Assembly: GCA_937873105.1 (NCBI GenBank)
Contig: CALMWD010000494.1
Location: 1 to 8,590, forward strand
Source: an uncultured Rhodanobacteraceae bacterium
GTDB taxonomy: Bacteria; Pseudomonadota; Gammaproteobacteria; Xanthomonadales; Ahniellaceae
Length of the DNA: 8,590 nt
Direction of reading: 5' to 3'
Below are positions 1 to 7,456 of this stretch, in pieces; position 1 is the first letter of the stretch, and each line of letters begins with the position of its first letter. The translations under genes were made by a program, and so were the position numbers. Below the pieces are notes generated by a model, which searched no databases, had not been told where the DNA came from, and saw only the letters and a list, made by a program, of their open reading frames with translations.

Positions 1-1
1 C

Positions 2-130
2 TTCCTGACGCACTTCAACGCGATCAGCAAGGGCGTGCTCGACCTGCGCGACCTGTTCTATTTCGGGCTGATGATCGGTTTCTGGCTGTACGCCACGACC
101 ATCGTCATCGACCTCAAGAAAGCCGACTGA
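2..130 (+). CDS. ABC-2 type transporter permease, GldF-like (C-terminal fragment)
   Basis: The last 42 codons and stop of a gene that begins before the window. The visible residues include HFNAISKGVLDLRDLFYFG followed by a hydrophobic helix (about LMIGFWLYATTIVI) and a short charged tail ending LKKAD. The pattern 'HF.sI.rGv.DlRDl.YF' followed by a last membrane helix is typical of the C terminus of ABC-2 permeases of the GldF/NosY type, which form the membrane channel of an ABC exporter. The downstream GldG-like gene starts 13 bases after the stop, which supports the assignment, because GldF and GldG-type proteins are regularly co-encoded. The family's ATPase subunit is expected upstream and cannot be seen. 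The transported substrate is unknown. Confidence 0.8.
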   Translation, partial: FLTHFNAISKGVLDLRDLFYFGLMIGFWLYATTIVIDLKKAD

Positions 131-135
131 GGAGG
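129..135 (+). promoter_or_regulatory. Strong Shine-Dalgarno overlapping the permease stop codon
   Basis: GAGGAGG overlaps the last two bases of the TGA stop of the permease gene and lies 8 bases before the ATG at 144. It fixes the start of the GldG-like gene and places its translation directly after termination of the permease. Confidence 0.75.
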
Positions 136-143
136 CCGATCCC

Positions 144-2006
144 ATGTTTTCGCTGAATCGACGCACCCTGACCGGCGGATCGCTGGTGTTGCTCGGCGTG
201 TTGCTGGTCGCGGTGCTGACCATCGGCAATGTCGTGCTGCGCGGCGCCCGCATCGACCTGACCGGCAACCGCCTCTACACCTTGTCCGAGGGGACGAAGA
301 ACATCCTCGCCGACATCGACGAACCCATCAACCTGTACTTCTTCTATTCGGACCGCGCCACCCAGGACATTCCGCTGCTGCGCAACTACTCGTTGCGCGT
401 GCGCGAGCTGCTCGAGGAGATGGCCGCGAAGAGCGGCGGCAAGCTGCGCCTGAACGTGATCGATCCGCTGCCGTTTTCCGAGGACGAGGATCGCGCCTCC
501 GGTTTCGGCCTGCAGGCCTTGCCGGTGGGCAAGGGCGGCGACTCGGTGTTCTTCGGGCTGGCCGGCACCAACAGCACCGACGGCCAGAGCGTGATCCCGT
601 TCTTCCAGCCGGACAAGGAAGTGTTCCTCGAGTACGACATCGCCAAGCTCGTGCACAGCCTCGTCGTCGGCAAGAAGCCCGCCGTCGGCGTGATCTCGGG
701 TCTGAACGTCGCGCCGGGTTTCGATCCGGCGACGCGCCAGATGCGTGAAGGCTGGGCGTTCTATCAGGAGCTTGGCGACCTGTTCGACCTGCGCCAGCTC
801 AACCCGGCCGCCACCACGAAGATCGACGACGAGATCGGCACCCTGCTGCTGATCCATCCGAAGGGTTTCAGCGACGAGCTGAACTACGCCATCGACCAGT
901 TCGTGATGCGCGGCGGCCGTCTCGTCGTGTTCGTCGATCCGTACGCCGAGCGCGACGATTCCGGCAACGACCCGGAGAATCCGCAGGCGGCGATGTTCGC
1001 CAAGCGCGATTCCGACCTGCCCGGCTTGTTCGAGGCCTGGGGCATCGACTACGACCCCGGCAAGGTGGTGCTCGACGCCGCCAATGCACTGCCGGTGCAG
1101 ACGCAGCCGAACGCGCCGCCGACGCGCCATCTCGCCATCCTCGGTCTCGGCAAGGACAGCCTGAGCCAGGACGAGATTCCGACCGCCCAGCTGGAGAGCA
1201 TCAATTTCTCGACCGCCGGCCAGTTCAAGCTCGCCGAGGGCTCGGCGCTGAAGCTGATCCCCTTCGTGCAGTCGAGCGGCGACGCCATGCTCTACGAGGC
1301 CGAGCAACTGAAGTTCATGCCCGATCCCGAGCAGCTCTACGAACGCTTCGTGCCGACCAAGGAGCATTACGTGGTCGCCGGGCGCCTCGAGGGCATGCTC
1401 AAGACCGCATTCCCGGACCGCAAGGACGAGGGCCATCTCGCCGAAACCAAGGCGCCGGCCAACATCGTGCTGGTCGCCGACACCGACGTGCTCAGCGACC
1501 GCCTGTGGGTGCAAGTGCAGAACTTCTTCGGGCAGAAACTGATGAATGCCTTCGCCAACAACGGCGACCTGATCATCAACATCGTCGACAACATCGCCGG
1601 CTCGGCCGATCTGATCGGCATCCGCGGCCGTGCGACCTCGGCGCGTCCGTTCACGACGGTCGAGGCGATCAAGCGCCAGGCCGACCAGCGCTTCCGCCAG
1701 AAGGAACAGGAACTGCAGCAGGAACTGGCCGATGCCGAGCAGAAGTTGAACGAACTGCAGCAGGGCAAGTCGGCCGAGAGCGCCACGATCCTGACGCCCG
1801 AACAACAGGCCGAGCTGGAGCGCTTCCGCGAGGACAAACTGCGTATCCGCAAGGAACTGCGCCAGGTCCGGCGCCAGCTCGACGCCGACATCGAATCGCT
1901 GGGCGGCAAGCTCAAGCTGATCAACATCGGCCTGGTGCCCGTGCTGCTCACGATCGCCGCGCTGGGGCTGCTGTGGTGGCGCCGCCGCGAGCGTGCCAAG
2001 GCCTGA
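144..2006 (+). CDS. GldG-like ABC transport auxiliary protein
   Basis: A 620-residue membrane-anchored protein of the GldG family (ABC-type uncharacterised transport system auxiliary component, ABC_transp_aux type). Residues 12-33 form an N-terminal membrane helix, followed by the family signature RIDLTGNRLYTLSEGTKNIL (36-55), where most of the protein then sits outside the cytoplasm. Around 233-270 is a Rossmann-like stretch, LLLIHPKGFSDEL and later GGRLVVFVDPYAE, resembling the glutamine-amidotransferase-like fold seen in this family. Residues about 509-585 are rich in E, Q, K and R in a heptad-like pattern, so probably a coiled coil. A second membrane helix (about 594-612) ends in a positive tail WWRRRERAKA. 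It probably works with the GldF-like permease and an ATPase upstream. In Bacteroidetes GldFG is tied to gliding; outside that group the substrate is not established, so no gliding role is claimed. Confidence 0.88.
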   Translation: MFSLNRRTLTGGSLVLLGVLLVAVLTIGNVVLRGARIDLTGNRLYTLSEGTKNILADIDEPINLYFFYSDRATQDIPLLRNYSLRVRELLEEMAAKSGGKLRLNVIDPLPFSEDEDRASGFGLQALPVGKGGDSVFFGLAGTNSTDGQSVIPFFQPDKEVFLEYDIAKLVHSLVVGKKPAVGVISGLNVAPGFDPATRQMREGWAFYQELGDLFDLRQLNPAATTKIDDEIGTLLLIHPKGFSDELNYAIDQFVMRGGRLVVFVDPYAERDDSGNDPENPQAAMFAKRDSDLPGLFEAWGIDYDPGKVVLDAANALPVQTQPNAPPTRHLAILGLGKDSLSQDEIPTAQLESINFSTAGQFKLAEGSALKLIPFVQSSGDAMLYEAEQLKFMPDPEQLYERFVPTKEHYVVAGRLEGMLKTAFPDRKDEGHLAETKAPANIVLVADTDVLSDRLWVQVQNFFGQKLMNAFANNGDLIINIVDNIAGSADLIGIRGRATSARPFTTVEAIKRQADQRFRQKEQELQQELADAEQKLNELQQGKSAESATILTPEQQAELERFREDKLRIRKELRQVRRQLDADIESLGGKLKLINIGLVPVLLTIAALGLLWWRRRERAKA

Positions 2007-2011
2007 GGAGG
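2005..2011 (+). promoter_or_regulatory. Strong Shine-Dalgarno overlapping the GldG-like stop codon
   Basis: GAGGAGG overlaps the TGA stop of the GldG-like gene and lies 8 bases before the ATG at 2020. This selects 2020 over the upstream in-frame GTG at 1993, which would add nine residues ahead of a good signal-anchor. Confidence 0.75.
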
Positions 2012-2019
2012 ACCGAGCG

Positions 2020-3198
2020 ATGACGAAACACACCCTGGTCAAGCTGGCCGTGGGCACCGCCGTGGCGGTGGCCCTGGCCCTGTGGGCGGGCAGCACGCGC
2101 GGCCCGACCGACGACGCCGCGCAAGTCGGTCAGCCCCTGGTCGAAGGTCTTCGGGAATCGATCAACGACGTCACGCAGCTGCGGATCGTCGAAGCCGGCG
2201 ACAAGCCGGCGGTGACCTTGCAGCGCGGCCAGGACGGCTGGATCGTGGCCGAGCGCGGCGGCTATCCCGCCGACATCGCCAAGGTGCGCGAGACCCTGAT
2301 CAAGTTCGCCGAAGCGACCTTGGTCGAGGCCAAGACCGCGAATCCGGAGCGCCATGCCGTGCTTGGCGTCGAAGACGTGGCCCAGGCCGATGCCAAGGGC
2401 CTGCGTGTCGACCTCGACGGCAAGCGCTCGGCGCGGATCGTAGTCGGCGTCTACAGTTCGCAGGGCAACGGCAGCTTCGTGCGCCGCAACGACGAGGCGC
2501 AGTCCTGGCTGGCCAAGGGCAACCTGGTCGTCGACCGCCAGGCCTCCAACTGGTTGGCGAAGGACCTCGTCGACATCGCCTCGGACCGCGTCATGCGCAT
2601 CGAGATCCGCCGCGGCGACCAGTCCCTGGCGGTGTCGAAGGCATCGCCGGAGCAGGTCAACTACGACGTCGAGAATCTGCCGCCCGGTCGCGAACTGCTG
2701 TCCGAATACGAGGCCAACGGCATCGGCTCGGTGCTGGCCGGCCTGCGTTTCGACGATGTCGCCAAGGCCGATTCGGCCGTGCCGGACCCGACCAGTCTCC
2801 TGGTCGCGACCTTCCAATCCTTCGACGGCCTGGTCGTGGAAATCACCGGCTTCGCGTCCAAAGGCCAGCGGTACGCGAGCCTGAAGGCTTCGGTCGACGC
2901 CGATCGTGTCGCGCTGGCGGCCAAGGCCGCGCAGCTGAACGCGGTGGCCGAGCATCGTCGCGACGCCGAGACGGCGGATTCGACGAAGGCGGACGACACT
3001 GAGGATGCAGCCTCGAAGGCCGAAGAGCCGTTGGCCGTGAAGGATCCGGCGGCATTCATCGCCGAGCGTCGCAAGGCCATCGAGGACGAGGCCGCTGACC
3101 TGAACCGCCGGGCGCAGGGTTGGATCTACGTGCTTCCGGCGTACAAATATGCGAACATGGACAAGCGCCTTGAGGATCTTCTGAAACCCAAGGCGTGA
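2020..3198 (+). CDS. DUF4340 domain-containing protein
   Basis: A 392-residue protein of the DUF4340 type, whose members usually sit next to GldF/GldG-like ABC genes. The N terminus (MTKHTLVKLAVGTAVAVALALWAG) is a positively charged start followed by a hydrophobic helix at about 5-24, so a signal anchor or uncleaved signal; no lipobox cysteine is present. The body contains the repeating 'v..l.i...g....l.r..dgW.v' type strands (for example TLQRGQDGWIVAERGGYPAD, followed by a helix) typical of DUF4340. Residues about 305-355 form an Ala/Glu/Asp/Lys-rich, low-complexity, probably helical insertion, followed by the closing motif GWIYVLPAYKYANM. It is the last gene of the operon: the next gene is 182 bases on and belongs to a different functional group. 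Probably a periplasmic-facing partner of the GldFG-like transporter; its biochemical role is unknown. The start was chosen by the Shine-Dalgarno at 2005-2011. Confidence 0.82.
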   Translation: MTKHTLVKLAVGTAVAVALALWAGSTRGPTDDAAQVGQPLVEGLRESINDVTQLRIVEAGDKPAVTLQRGQDGWIVAERGGYPADIAKVRETLIKFAEATLVEAKTANPERHAVLGVEDVAQADAKGLRVDLDGKRSARIVVGVYSSQGNGSFVRRNDEAQSWLAKGNLVVDRQASNWLAKDLVDIASDRVMRIEIRRGDQSLAVSKASPEQVNYDVENLPPGRELLSEYEANGIGSVLAGLRFDDVAKADSAVPDPTSLLVATFQSFDGLVVEITGFASKGQRYASLKASVDADRVALAAKAAQLNAVAEHRRDAETADSTKADDTEDAASKAEEPLAVKDPAAFIAERRKAIEDEAADLNRRAQGWIYVLPAYKYANMDKRLEDLLKPKA

Positions 3199-3236
3199 TT
3201 TCCTGATCCGTCGCCCTTGGGTGGCGGATCGCCCCG

Positions 3237-3250
3237 CACGACGCGTCGTG
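3237..3250. repeat. Perfect 14-base palindrome in the intergenic region
   Basis: CACGACGCGTCGTG reads identically on both strands. It lies between the DUF4340 gene and rpsP. It could be a dimeric regulator site or a small hairpin (5 bp stem with a CGCG loop). It has no following T-tract, so it is not itself a terminator. A second, looser inverted pair lies just before it: GATCCG at 3205-3210 and CGGATC at 3225-3230. Confidence 0.5.
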
Positions 3251-3272
3251 ACGGTTCATCCCCCGAAAGGGC

Positions 3273-3305
3273 AGTGGAGCGAAATGGGCTCCTGCTTTCT
3301 TTTTT
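3273..3305 (+). terminator. Candidate intrinsic terminator of the GldG-like/DUF4340 operon
   Basis: GGAGC (3276-3280) pairs with GCTCC (3288-3292) across a seven-base loop. The stem can extend by three more pairs after a one-base bulge (3273-3275 with 3294-3296). A T-rich run, TTCTTTTTT (3297-3305), follows at once. The stem is short and imperfect, so efficiency is uncertain, but the position between two functionally unrelated operons makes sense. Confidence 0.45.
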
Positions 3306-3324
3306 GCGGAAAACCGGATAGAGT
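3296..3324 (+). promoter_or_regulatory. Weak candidate promoter for the rpsP operon
   Basis: TAGAGT (3319-3324) matches four of six bases of the -10 consensus and is followed by a GC-rich discriminator (CGCGCG), as is common for stringently controlled ribosomal promoters. The -35 region 17 bases upstream (TTTCTT, 3296-3301) is poor. The element overlaps the T-tract of the candidate terminator. It is proposed mainly because rpsP needs a promoter here. Confidence 0.28.
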
Positions 3325-3380
3325 CGCGCGCTTTCTTTCACCGCCGGTTTGCCGGCCTGCTCGTCAAGAGAACCTCACTC

Positions 3381-3632
3381 ATGGTCAAGATTCGTCTTTC
3401 CCGCGGCGGTGCGCCGAAGCGTCCGTTCTATCACATCGTCGTGACGGACAGCCGCAGCGCCCGCGACGGCCGCTCGCTGGAGCGCATTGGCTTCTACAAT
3501 CCGGTCGCGACCGGCAAGGAAGTCAAGCTGCAGCTGAACGCCGAGCGCGCACAGCACTGGATTTCGCAGGGTGCGCAGCCGAGCGACAAGGTCGCCTACC
3601 TGCTGAAGCAGGCGGCCAAGACCGCCGCCTGA
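3381..3632 (+). CDS. rpsP: 30S ribosomal protein S16
   Basis: An 83-residue protein, close to the usual length of about 82 for S16, which is essential for assembly of the body of the 30S subunit. The N terminus [20 protein letters not shown] and the following [20 protein letters not shown] motif are diagnostic. The start is supported by AAGAG at 3366-3370, ten bases upstream. It is the first gene of the rpsP-rimM-trmD-rplS operon. The ffh gene, often found just before rpsP, is not adjacent here: the preceding gene encodes the DUF4340 protein. Confidence 0.98.
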   Translation: MVKIRLSRGGAPKRPFYHIVVTDSRSARDGRSLERIGFYNPVATGKEVKLQLNAERAQHWISQGAQPSDKVAYLLKQAAKTAA

Positions 3633-3640
3633 GCACGACG

Positions 3641-4144
3641 ATGAGCGACCGCCAGGTCACGGTCGGTCGCATTGTCGGCGTGCATGGTGTGCGCGGTTGG
3701 CTCAAGCTTTTCTCGCACACCGATCCGATCGACAACTTGCTGCGTTACCGGCCTTGGCGCGTCGCGCTGGACGGCAACGAAGCCGAGTTGAACCCGCTGG
3801 AAGGGCGGGTGCAGGGCAAGTCGCTGGTTGCGCGCATCGAGGGTCTCGATGATCGCGACCAGGCGATGCGCTGGGTCGGCGCGGACATCCGCGTCGATCG
3901 GTCGCAGTTGCCGAAGCCGAAGAAGGGCGAGTTCTACTGGATCGATCTCGAAGGCCTGAAGGTCAGGACGACCGACGGTGTCGAGCTCGGTACCGTGTCG
4001 CATCTGTTCGCCACCGCGGCGAACGACGTGATGGTGGTGCGGGGCGAGCGCGAGCGCTTGATTCCCTTCATCCACGATCGCTTCGTGAAGTCGGTGGACC
4101 TCGACGGCGGCGGCATCGTCGTCGACTGGGATCCGGAGTTCTAG
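3641..4144 (+). CDS. rimM: Ribosome maturation factor RimM
   Basis: A 167-residue RimM, which binds S19 in the 30S head and assists late 16S rRNA processing. The N-terminal barrel begins VTVGRIVGVHGVRGWLKLFS (6-25), the family hallmark. The C-terminal PRC-barrel begins near KGEFYWIDLEGLKV (about 95-108) and contains NDVMVV (128-133) and LIPFIHD (140-146). The ATG at 3641 is 8 bases after the rpsP stop and has only a weak Shine-Dalgarno (GAG in the rpsP stop region), so translation may depend on ribosomes leaving rpsP and may be lower than that of S16. The stop codon is TAG, three bases before trmD. Confidence 0.97.
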   Translation: MSDRQVTVGRIVGVHGVRGWLKLFSHTDPIDNLLRYRPWRVALDGNEAELNPLEGRVQGKSLVARIEGLDDRDQAMRWVGADIRVDRSQLPKPKKGEFYWIDLEGLKVRTTDGVELGTVSHLFATAANDVMVVRGERERLIPFIHDRFVKSVDLDGGGIVVDWDPEF

Positions 4145-4147
4145 GCG

Positions 4148-4930
4148 ATGCGCTTCGACGTGCTGAGCCTGTTTCCGGACTACGTCCGCGACACGGCCAG
4201 GGTCGGCGTGGTCGGACGGGCGATGGATCGCGGCCTGCTTGAAGTGCATGGGTGGAACCCGCGCGACTTCACCGAGGACGTCCATCGTACGGTCGATGAT
4301 CGTCCCTGCGGCGGCGGTCCCGGCATGGTGATGCTGATCGAGCCGCTGCGCCGCTGTCTGGCGGCGGCGAAGGCGGCGGATCCGCGGCCGGCGCAGGTGA
4401 TCTACCTCAGTCCGCAGGGTGAGCGGCTGACACAACGCAAGGTCGAGGCCTTGGCGCGGCGCGAGCGGGTGGTCCTGCTCTGCGGCCGCTACGAGGGCGT
4501 CGACGAACGCTTCCTCACCGCTTCGGTGGACGAGGAAGTGTCGATCGGCGATTATGTGCTGTCCGGCGGCGAACTCGCCGCGGCGGTGCTGATCGACGCG
4601 GTCGGCAGGCTGCAGGACGGCGCACTCGGCGATGCCGCGTCTGCGCAGGAGGATTCGTTCTCCAACGGCTTGCTGGACTGCCCGCACTACACGCGCCCGG
4701 TGCGCGATGGCGGGCAGGACGTACCCGAGGTGCTGTTGTCCGGCAACCATGCGCTGATCCGGCGCTGGCGCCTGAAGCAGTCGCTCGGCAGGACATGGTT
4801 GCGTCGGCCCGACCTCTTGGCGCGATGCGATTTGGACAAGGCAGCGAGGAAGCTGCTGGACGAGTTTCGGCAGGAGTATTTCGCCGAGCATGGCCCCGCC
4901 CGGTCAGGACGACCGGAGAGCCGAAACTGA
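4148..4930 (+). CDS. trmD: tRNA (guanine-N1-)-methyltransferase TrmD
   Basis: A 260-residue SPOUT-class enzyme that uses S-adenosylmethionine to make m1G37 in tRNAs with a G36-G37 sequence, preventing +1 frameshifting; essential in most bacteria. The deep-trefoil-knot SAM pocket is visible as YLSPQG (86-91), LCGRYEG (111-117) and [11 protein letters not shown] (132-142). Arg154 and the catalytic Asp169 (in QEDSF) fall at the same numbers as in the E. coli enzyme. [15 protein letters not shown] (46-60) and HYTRP are also conserved. The last ten or so residues ([11 protein letters not shown]) are a variable tail. The ATG is 3 bases after rimM; GGAG at 4135-4138, inside the end of rimM, is its ribosome binding site. 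Confidence 0.98.
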   Translation: MRFDVLSLFPDYVRDTARVGVVGRAMDRGLLEVHGWNPRDFTEDVHRTVDDRPCGGGPGMVMLIEPLRRCLAAAKAADPRPAQVIYLSPQGERLTQRKVEALARRERVVLLCGRYEGVDERFLTASVDEEVSIGDYVLSGGELAAAVLIDAVGRLQDGALGDAASAQEDSFSNGLLDCPHYTRPVRDGGQDVPEVLLSGNHALIRRWRLKQSLGRTWLRRPDLLARCDLDKAARKLLDEFRQEYFAEHGPARSGRPESRN

Positions 4931-4958
4931 GCAACACAGATTTCTACAAGGTGATGTC

Positions 4959-5318
4959 ATGAACTTGCTGCAGCAATTCGAACAGTCGCAGATGACCCGC
5001 ACGCTCCCGGCCTTCGGCCCGGGCGACACCGTCGTCGTGAACGTGAAGGTCAAGGAAGGCAACCGCGAACGCGTGCAGGCCTACGAGGGCGTCGTGATCG
5101 CGATGGCCAATGCCGGCCTGAACTCGTCCTTCACCGTGCGCAAGATTTCGCACGGCACCGGCGTCGAGCGCGTCTTCCAGACCCACAGCCCGACCATCGA
5201 TTCGGTGCAGGTCAAGCGCCGCGGTGCGGTGCGTCGCGCCAAGCTGTACTACCTGCGCGATCTCGAAGGCAAGGCTGCGCGCATCCGCGAAGACCTGTCG
5301 CAGAGCATCTCGGGCTGA
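4959..5318 (+). CDS. rplS: 50S ribosomal protein L19
   Basis: A 119-residue L19 (115 in E. coli), located at the 30S-50S interface. The start at 4959 gives [11 protein letters not shown], matching the family N terminus; an upstream in-frame ATG at 4890 lies inside trmD and would add 23 unrelated residues. AAGGTGA at 4948-4954 is the ribosome binding site. Typical L19 segments are [44 protein letters not shown] and the basic [17 protein letters not shown] near the C terminus. It is separated from trmD by 28 bases with its own good ribosome binding site, in contrast to the tight rimM and trmD junctions. It is the last gene of the operon, with the terminator 17 bases after the stop. Confidence 0.98.
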   Translation: MNLLQQFEQSQMTRTLPAFGPGDTVVVNVKVKEGNRERVQAYEGVVIAMANAGLNSSFTVRKISHGTGVERVFQTHSPTIDSVQVKRRGAVRRAKLYYLRDLEGKAARIREDLSQSISG

Positions 5319-5335
5319 TCCAGCCCCGCAGAAGC

Positions 5336-5364
5336 AAAAAAGCCGCGCGATGCGCGGCTTTTTT
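5336..5364. terminator. Bidirectional intrinsic terminator between rplS and fadJ
   Basis: GCCGCGC (5342-5348) pairs perfectly with GCGCGGC (5352-5358) around a GAT loop. The stem is flanked by A6 (5336-5341) and T6 (5359-5364). Read on either strand it is a strong GC hairpin followed by a U-tract, so it can stop both the rpsP operon (plus) and the convergent fadJ transcript (minus), which ends only 20 bases away. Confidence 0.93.
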
Positions 5365-5384
5365 GTGCCCGGTTCCGGGACGCG

Positions 5385-7421
5385 TCAAAGCGCGTCCCAA
5401 CCGGCCTTGGGCTTGAAGCGGTCGCCGTACTTCGCCGCCAGGGCAGCCAGTCGCGATTTCAGCGCGTCCGCGCCGGCATCACGAATGTGCTGGATCGGAC
5501 CGCCGCGGAACGGCGCGAAGCCGGTGCCGAAGATGATGCCCGCGTCGAGCTGGTCGGCGTCGTCGACCACGCGTTCGTGCAGGCAGGCCACGGCTTCGTT
5601 CAGGAAGGGCAGGATCATGCGGTCCTCAAGGTCCTCCGGCGCTTGGTAGCTCGACGGCACCTCCGGCTTCTGGGCGCGACCGTCCTTCCACAGGTAGAAG
5701 CCTTCGCCGTCCTTCTTGCCGCGCTTGCCGGCGGCGATCATGCCCTGCAGCTTGTCCGGGATCGAGATGCCGAGGAAGGGGCTCAGGACCTTCGAAACGC
5801 CGGTCGCCACGTCGAGTCCGACTGTGTCCATCAGCTCGATCGGGCCCATCGGCATGCCGAACTTTCTGGCTGCGCGATCGATCACCGGCCCGGGCACGCC
5901 TTCTGCATACAGCGTGGCCGCTTCGAGCATGTACGGGAACAACACGCGATTGACCAGGAATCCGGGCGAGGTCGCGACCGGCACCGGCAGCTTGTCGATG
6001 GCCTTGGCGAAAGCCGCGACGCGCGCCTCGATCGTCTTGTCGAGGCCGTCGTGTCGCACGATCTCCACCAGCGGCATCATCGCCACCGGGTTGAAGTAGT
6101 GCAGGCCGACGAAGCGTTCGGGATGCGCGAGCTGGGCACGCAGATCGGGGAGCGGGATGCTGGAGGTGTTCGTGGCCAGGATCGCCGTCGCCTTCATGCG
6201 CGGCTCCAGGTTCGCGTACAGCGCGCGCTTGGCGTCCAGGTTCTCGAAGATGGCCTCGATGATCAGGTCGGCCTCCGGCACCTTGGCCGACTCGACATCG
6301 GCCACGAGGCGGGCGCGCACCGGTGCGATGCGGTCTTCGCTCTTCAGCTTCTTCGCGAACAGTTCCTCGGCGCGTTTCAGGGCCGGCTCGACGAATTTCA
6401 TCTCGCGGTCCTGCAGGCTGACGGTGAAGCCCTGCAGTGCGCACCAGGCCGCGATGTCGCCGCCCATCACGCCGGCGCCGATCACATGCACGTGGCGGAT
6501 CCCATGGTCGGCGCCGCCGCCCAGGCCCTTCAGCATTTCCTGCAGGAAGAAGATGCGCACCAGGTTGCGTGCGGTCGGCGTCTCGGCCAGCTTCGACACC
6601 GAACGCGGCTCGGCCGCCAGCCCTTCCGCGACGCTGCCGCCGTGGCGGCGCCAGAACTCGATCATCGTGAACGGGGCGGGGTAGTGCTTCGGATCGGCCT
6701 TGCGCGCCACCTGCTTGCGCATCTGCGGCGCGAGCATCTGGCGCGTCAGCCAGAGGTTCGTGGCCCAGGCCTTGAAGCGCTGCCCGGCCGGGCGCTGCGT
6801 GCCGCGCAGGGCCAGTTCCTTGGCCTTCGCGGCCAGTTCCTCGGGGGCGCAGACCTTGTCGACGAGGCCGATGGCGCGGGCATTGCTCGCGCTCAGGCCG
6901 CGTCCGGTCAGCATCATGTCGAAGGCTGCCGGCGCCCCGACCAGGTGCGGCAAGCGCGCCGTGCCGCCCCAGCCCGGCTGGATGCCGAGTTTCACCTCGG
7001 GCAGGCCGAGGCGCGTCTTCGGGTCGCTGGTGGCGATGCGATAGCGGCAGGCCAGCGAGATTTCGAGACCGCCGCCCATGCAGTGGCCATGGATGGCGGC
7101 CACCGTCGGCATCTTCAGCGCCGCCAGACGGGCGAACACGCGATGGCCGCGCTTGATCGCATCGATGGTTTCGCCGCGCTCGGCAAAGGTGCGGAACTCG
7201 CGGATGTCGGCGCCGGCGATGAAGCCTGCCGGCTTGGCCGAACGGAGGATCACGGCCTTGGGCGGGTCGATCTGGATGCGCTCGAGCAGACTGCCGAGTT
7301 CTTCGAGGACCTCGCGCGACAGGCTGTTGACCGACTCGCCGGCCCGGTCGAGCAGCAGGGTCAGGACGCGGTCGCCGTCGATCTCGTACTTCCAGTGGCG
7401 GGGTTGCAAACCGTCGAACAT
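5385..7421 (-). CDS. fadJ: FadJ-like bifunctional enoyl-CoA hydratase / 3-hydroxyacyl-CoA dehydrogenase
   Basis: A 678-residue multifunctional beta-oxidation enzyme that hydrates 2-enoyl-CoA and oxidises the resulting 3-hydroxyacyl-CoA with NAD+. An N-terminal crotonase domain (about 1-190) has oxyanion-hole motifs GFIAGADI (67-73) and HCMGGGLE (113-120), with the likely catalytic glutamates Glu120 and Glu142 (GLPEVKLG). A linker leads to the Rossmann domain with HVIGAGVMGG (312-321), then Glu393, Ser420, the catalytic His441 with Glu453 (HYFNP...PLVEIV), Asn491 (GFLVNRV) and the C-terminal dehydrogenase repeats. The motif DPKTRLGLPEVKLG resembles FadJ more than FadB, and the length is slightly below the usual 700-730. 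No thiolase gene is adjacent on either side, so it stands alone rather than in a fadIJ or fadBA pair. Start: GAGG upstream of the ATG at 7421 and the family N terminus; the in-frame ATG at 7457 would add 12 unrelated residues. The exact paralogue name is tentative. Confidence 0.93.
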   Translation of the reverse strand: MFDGLQPRHWKYEIDGDRVLTLLLDRAGESVNSLSREVLEELGSLLERIQIDPPKAVILRSAKPAGFIAGADIREFRTFAERGETIDAIKRGHRVFARLAALKMPTVAAIHGHCMGGGLEISLACRYRIATSDPKTRLGLPEVKLGIQPGWGGTARLPHLVGAPAAFDMMLTGRGLSASNARAIGLVDKVCAPEELAAKAKELALRGTQRPAGQRFKAWATNLWLTRQMLAPQMRKQVARKADPKHYPAPFTMIEFWRRHGGSVAEGLAAEPRSVSKLAETPTARNLVRIFFLQEMLKGLGGGADHGIRHVHVIGAGVMGGDIAAWCALQGFTVSLQDREMKFVEPALKRAEELFAKKLKSEDRIAPVRARLVADVESAKVPEADLIIEAIFENLDAKRALYANLEPRMKATAILATNTSSIPLPDLRAQLAHPERFVGLHYFNPVAMMPLVEIVRHDGLDKTIEARVAAFAKAIDKLPVPVATSPGFLVNRVLFPYMLEAATLYAEGVPGPVIDRAARKFGMPMGPIELMDTVGLDVATGVSKVLSPFLGISIPDKLQGMIAAGKRGKKDGEGFYLWKDGRAQKPEVPSSYQAPEDLEDRMILPFLNEAVACLHERVVDDADQLDAGIIFGTGFAPFRGGPIQHIRDAGADALKSRLAALAAKYGDRFKPKAGWDAL

Positions 7422-7456
7422 GGGCACCTCGGATGGGCAAATCGTGATGGGGAACA

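Noticed and set aside
114..2096. Long minus-strand open frame (660 codons) opposite the GldG-like gene
   Set aside because: High GC and codon bias leave few stops on the opposite strand. The product is His/Gln/Leu/Arg-rich with no family motif, while the plus strand encodes a clear GldG-like protein.
3221..3640. Upstream extension of rimM by 140 codons
   Set aside because: The extension crosses the intergenic region and rpsP in another frame. The ATG at 3641 gives the normal RimM N terminus.
3596..4891. Minus-strand open frame (431 codons) opposite rimM and trmD
   Set aside because: It lies wholly opposite two conserved essential genes and has no motif or plausible ribosome binding site.
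4890..4958. Upstream ATG start for rplS
   Set aside because: It lies within trmD, adds 23 residues not found in L19, and lacks the good ribosome binding site present before 4959.
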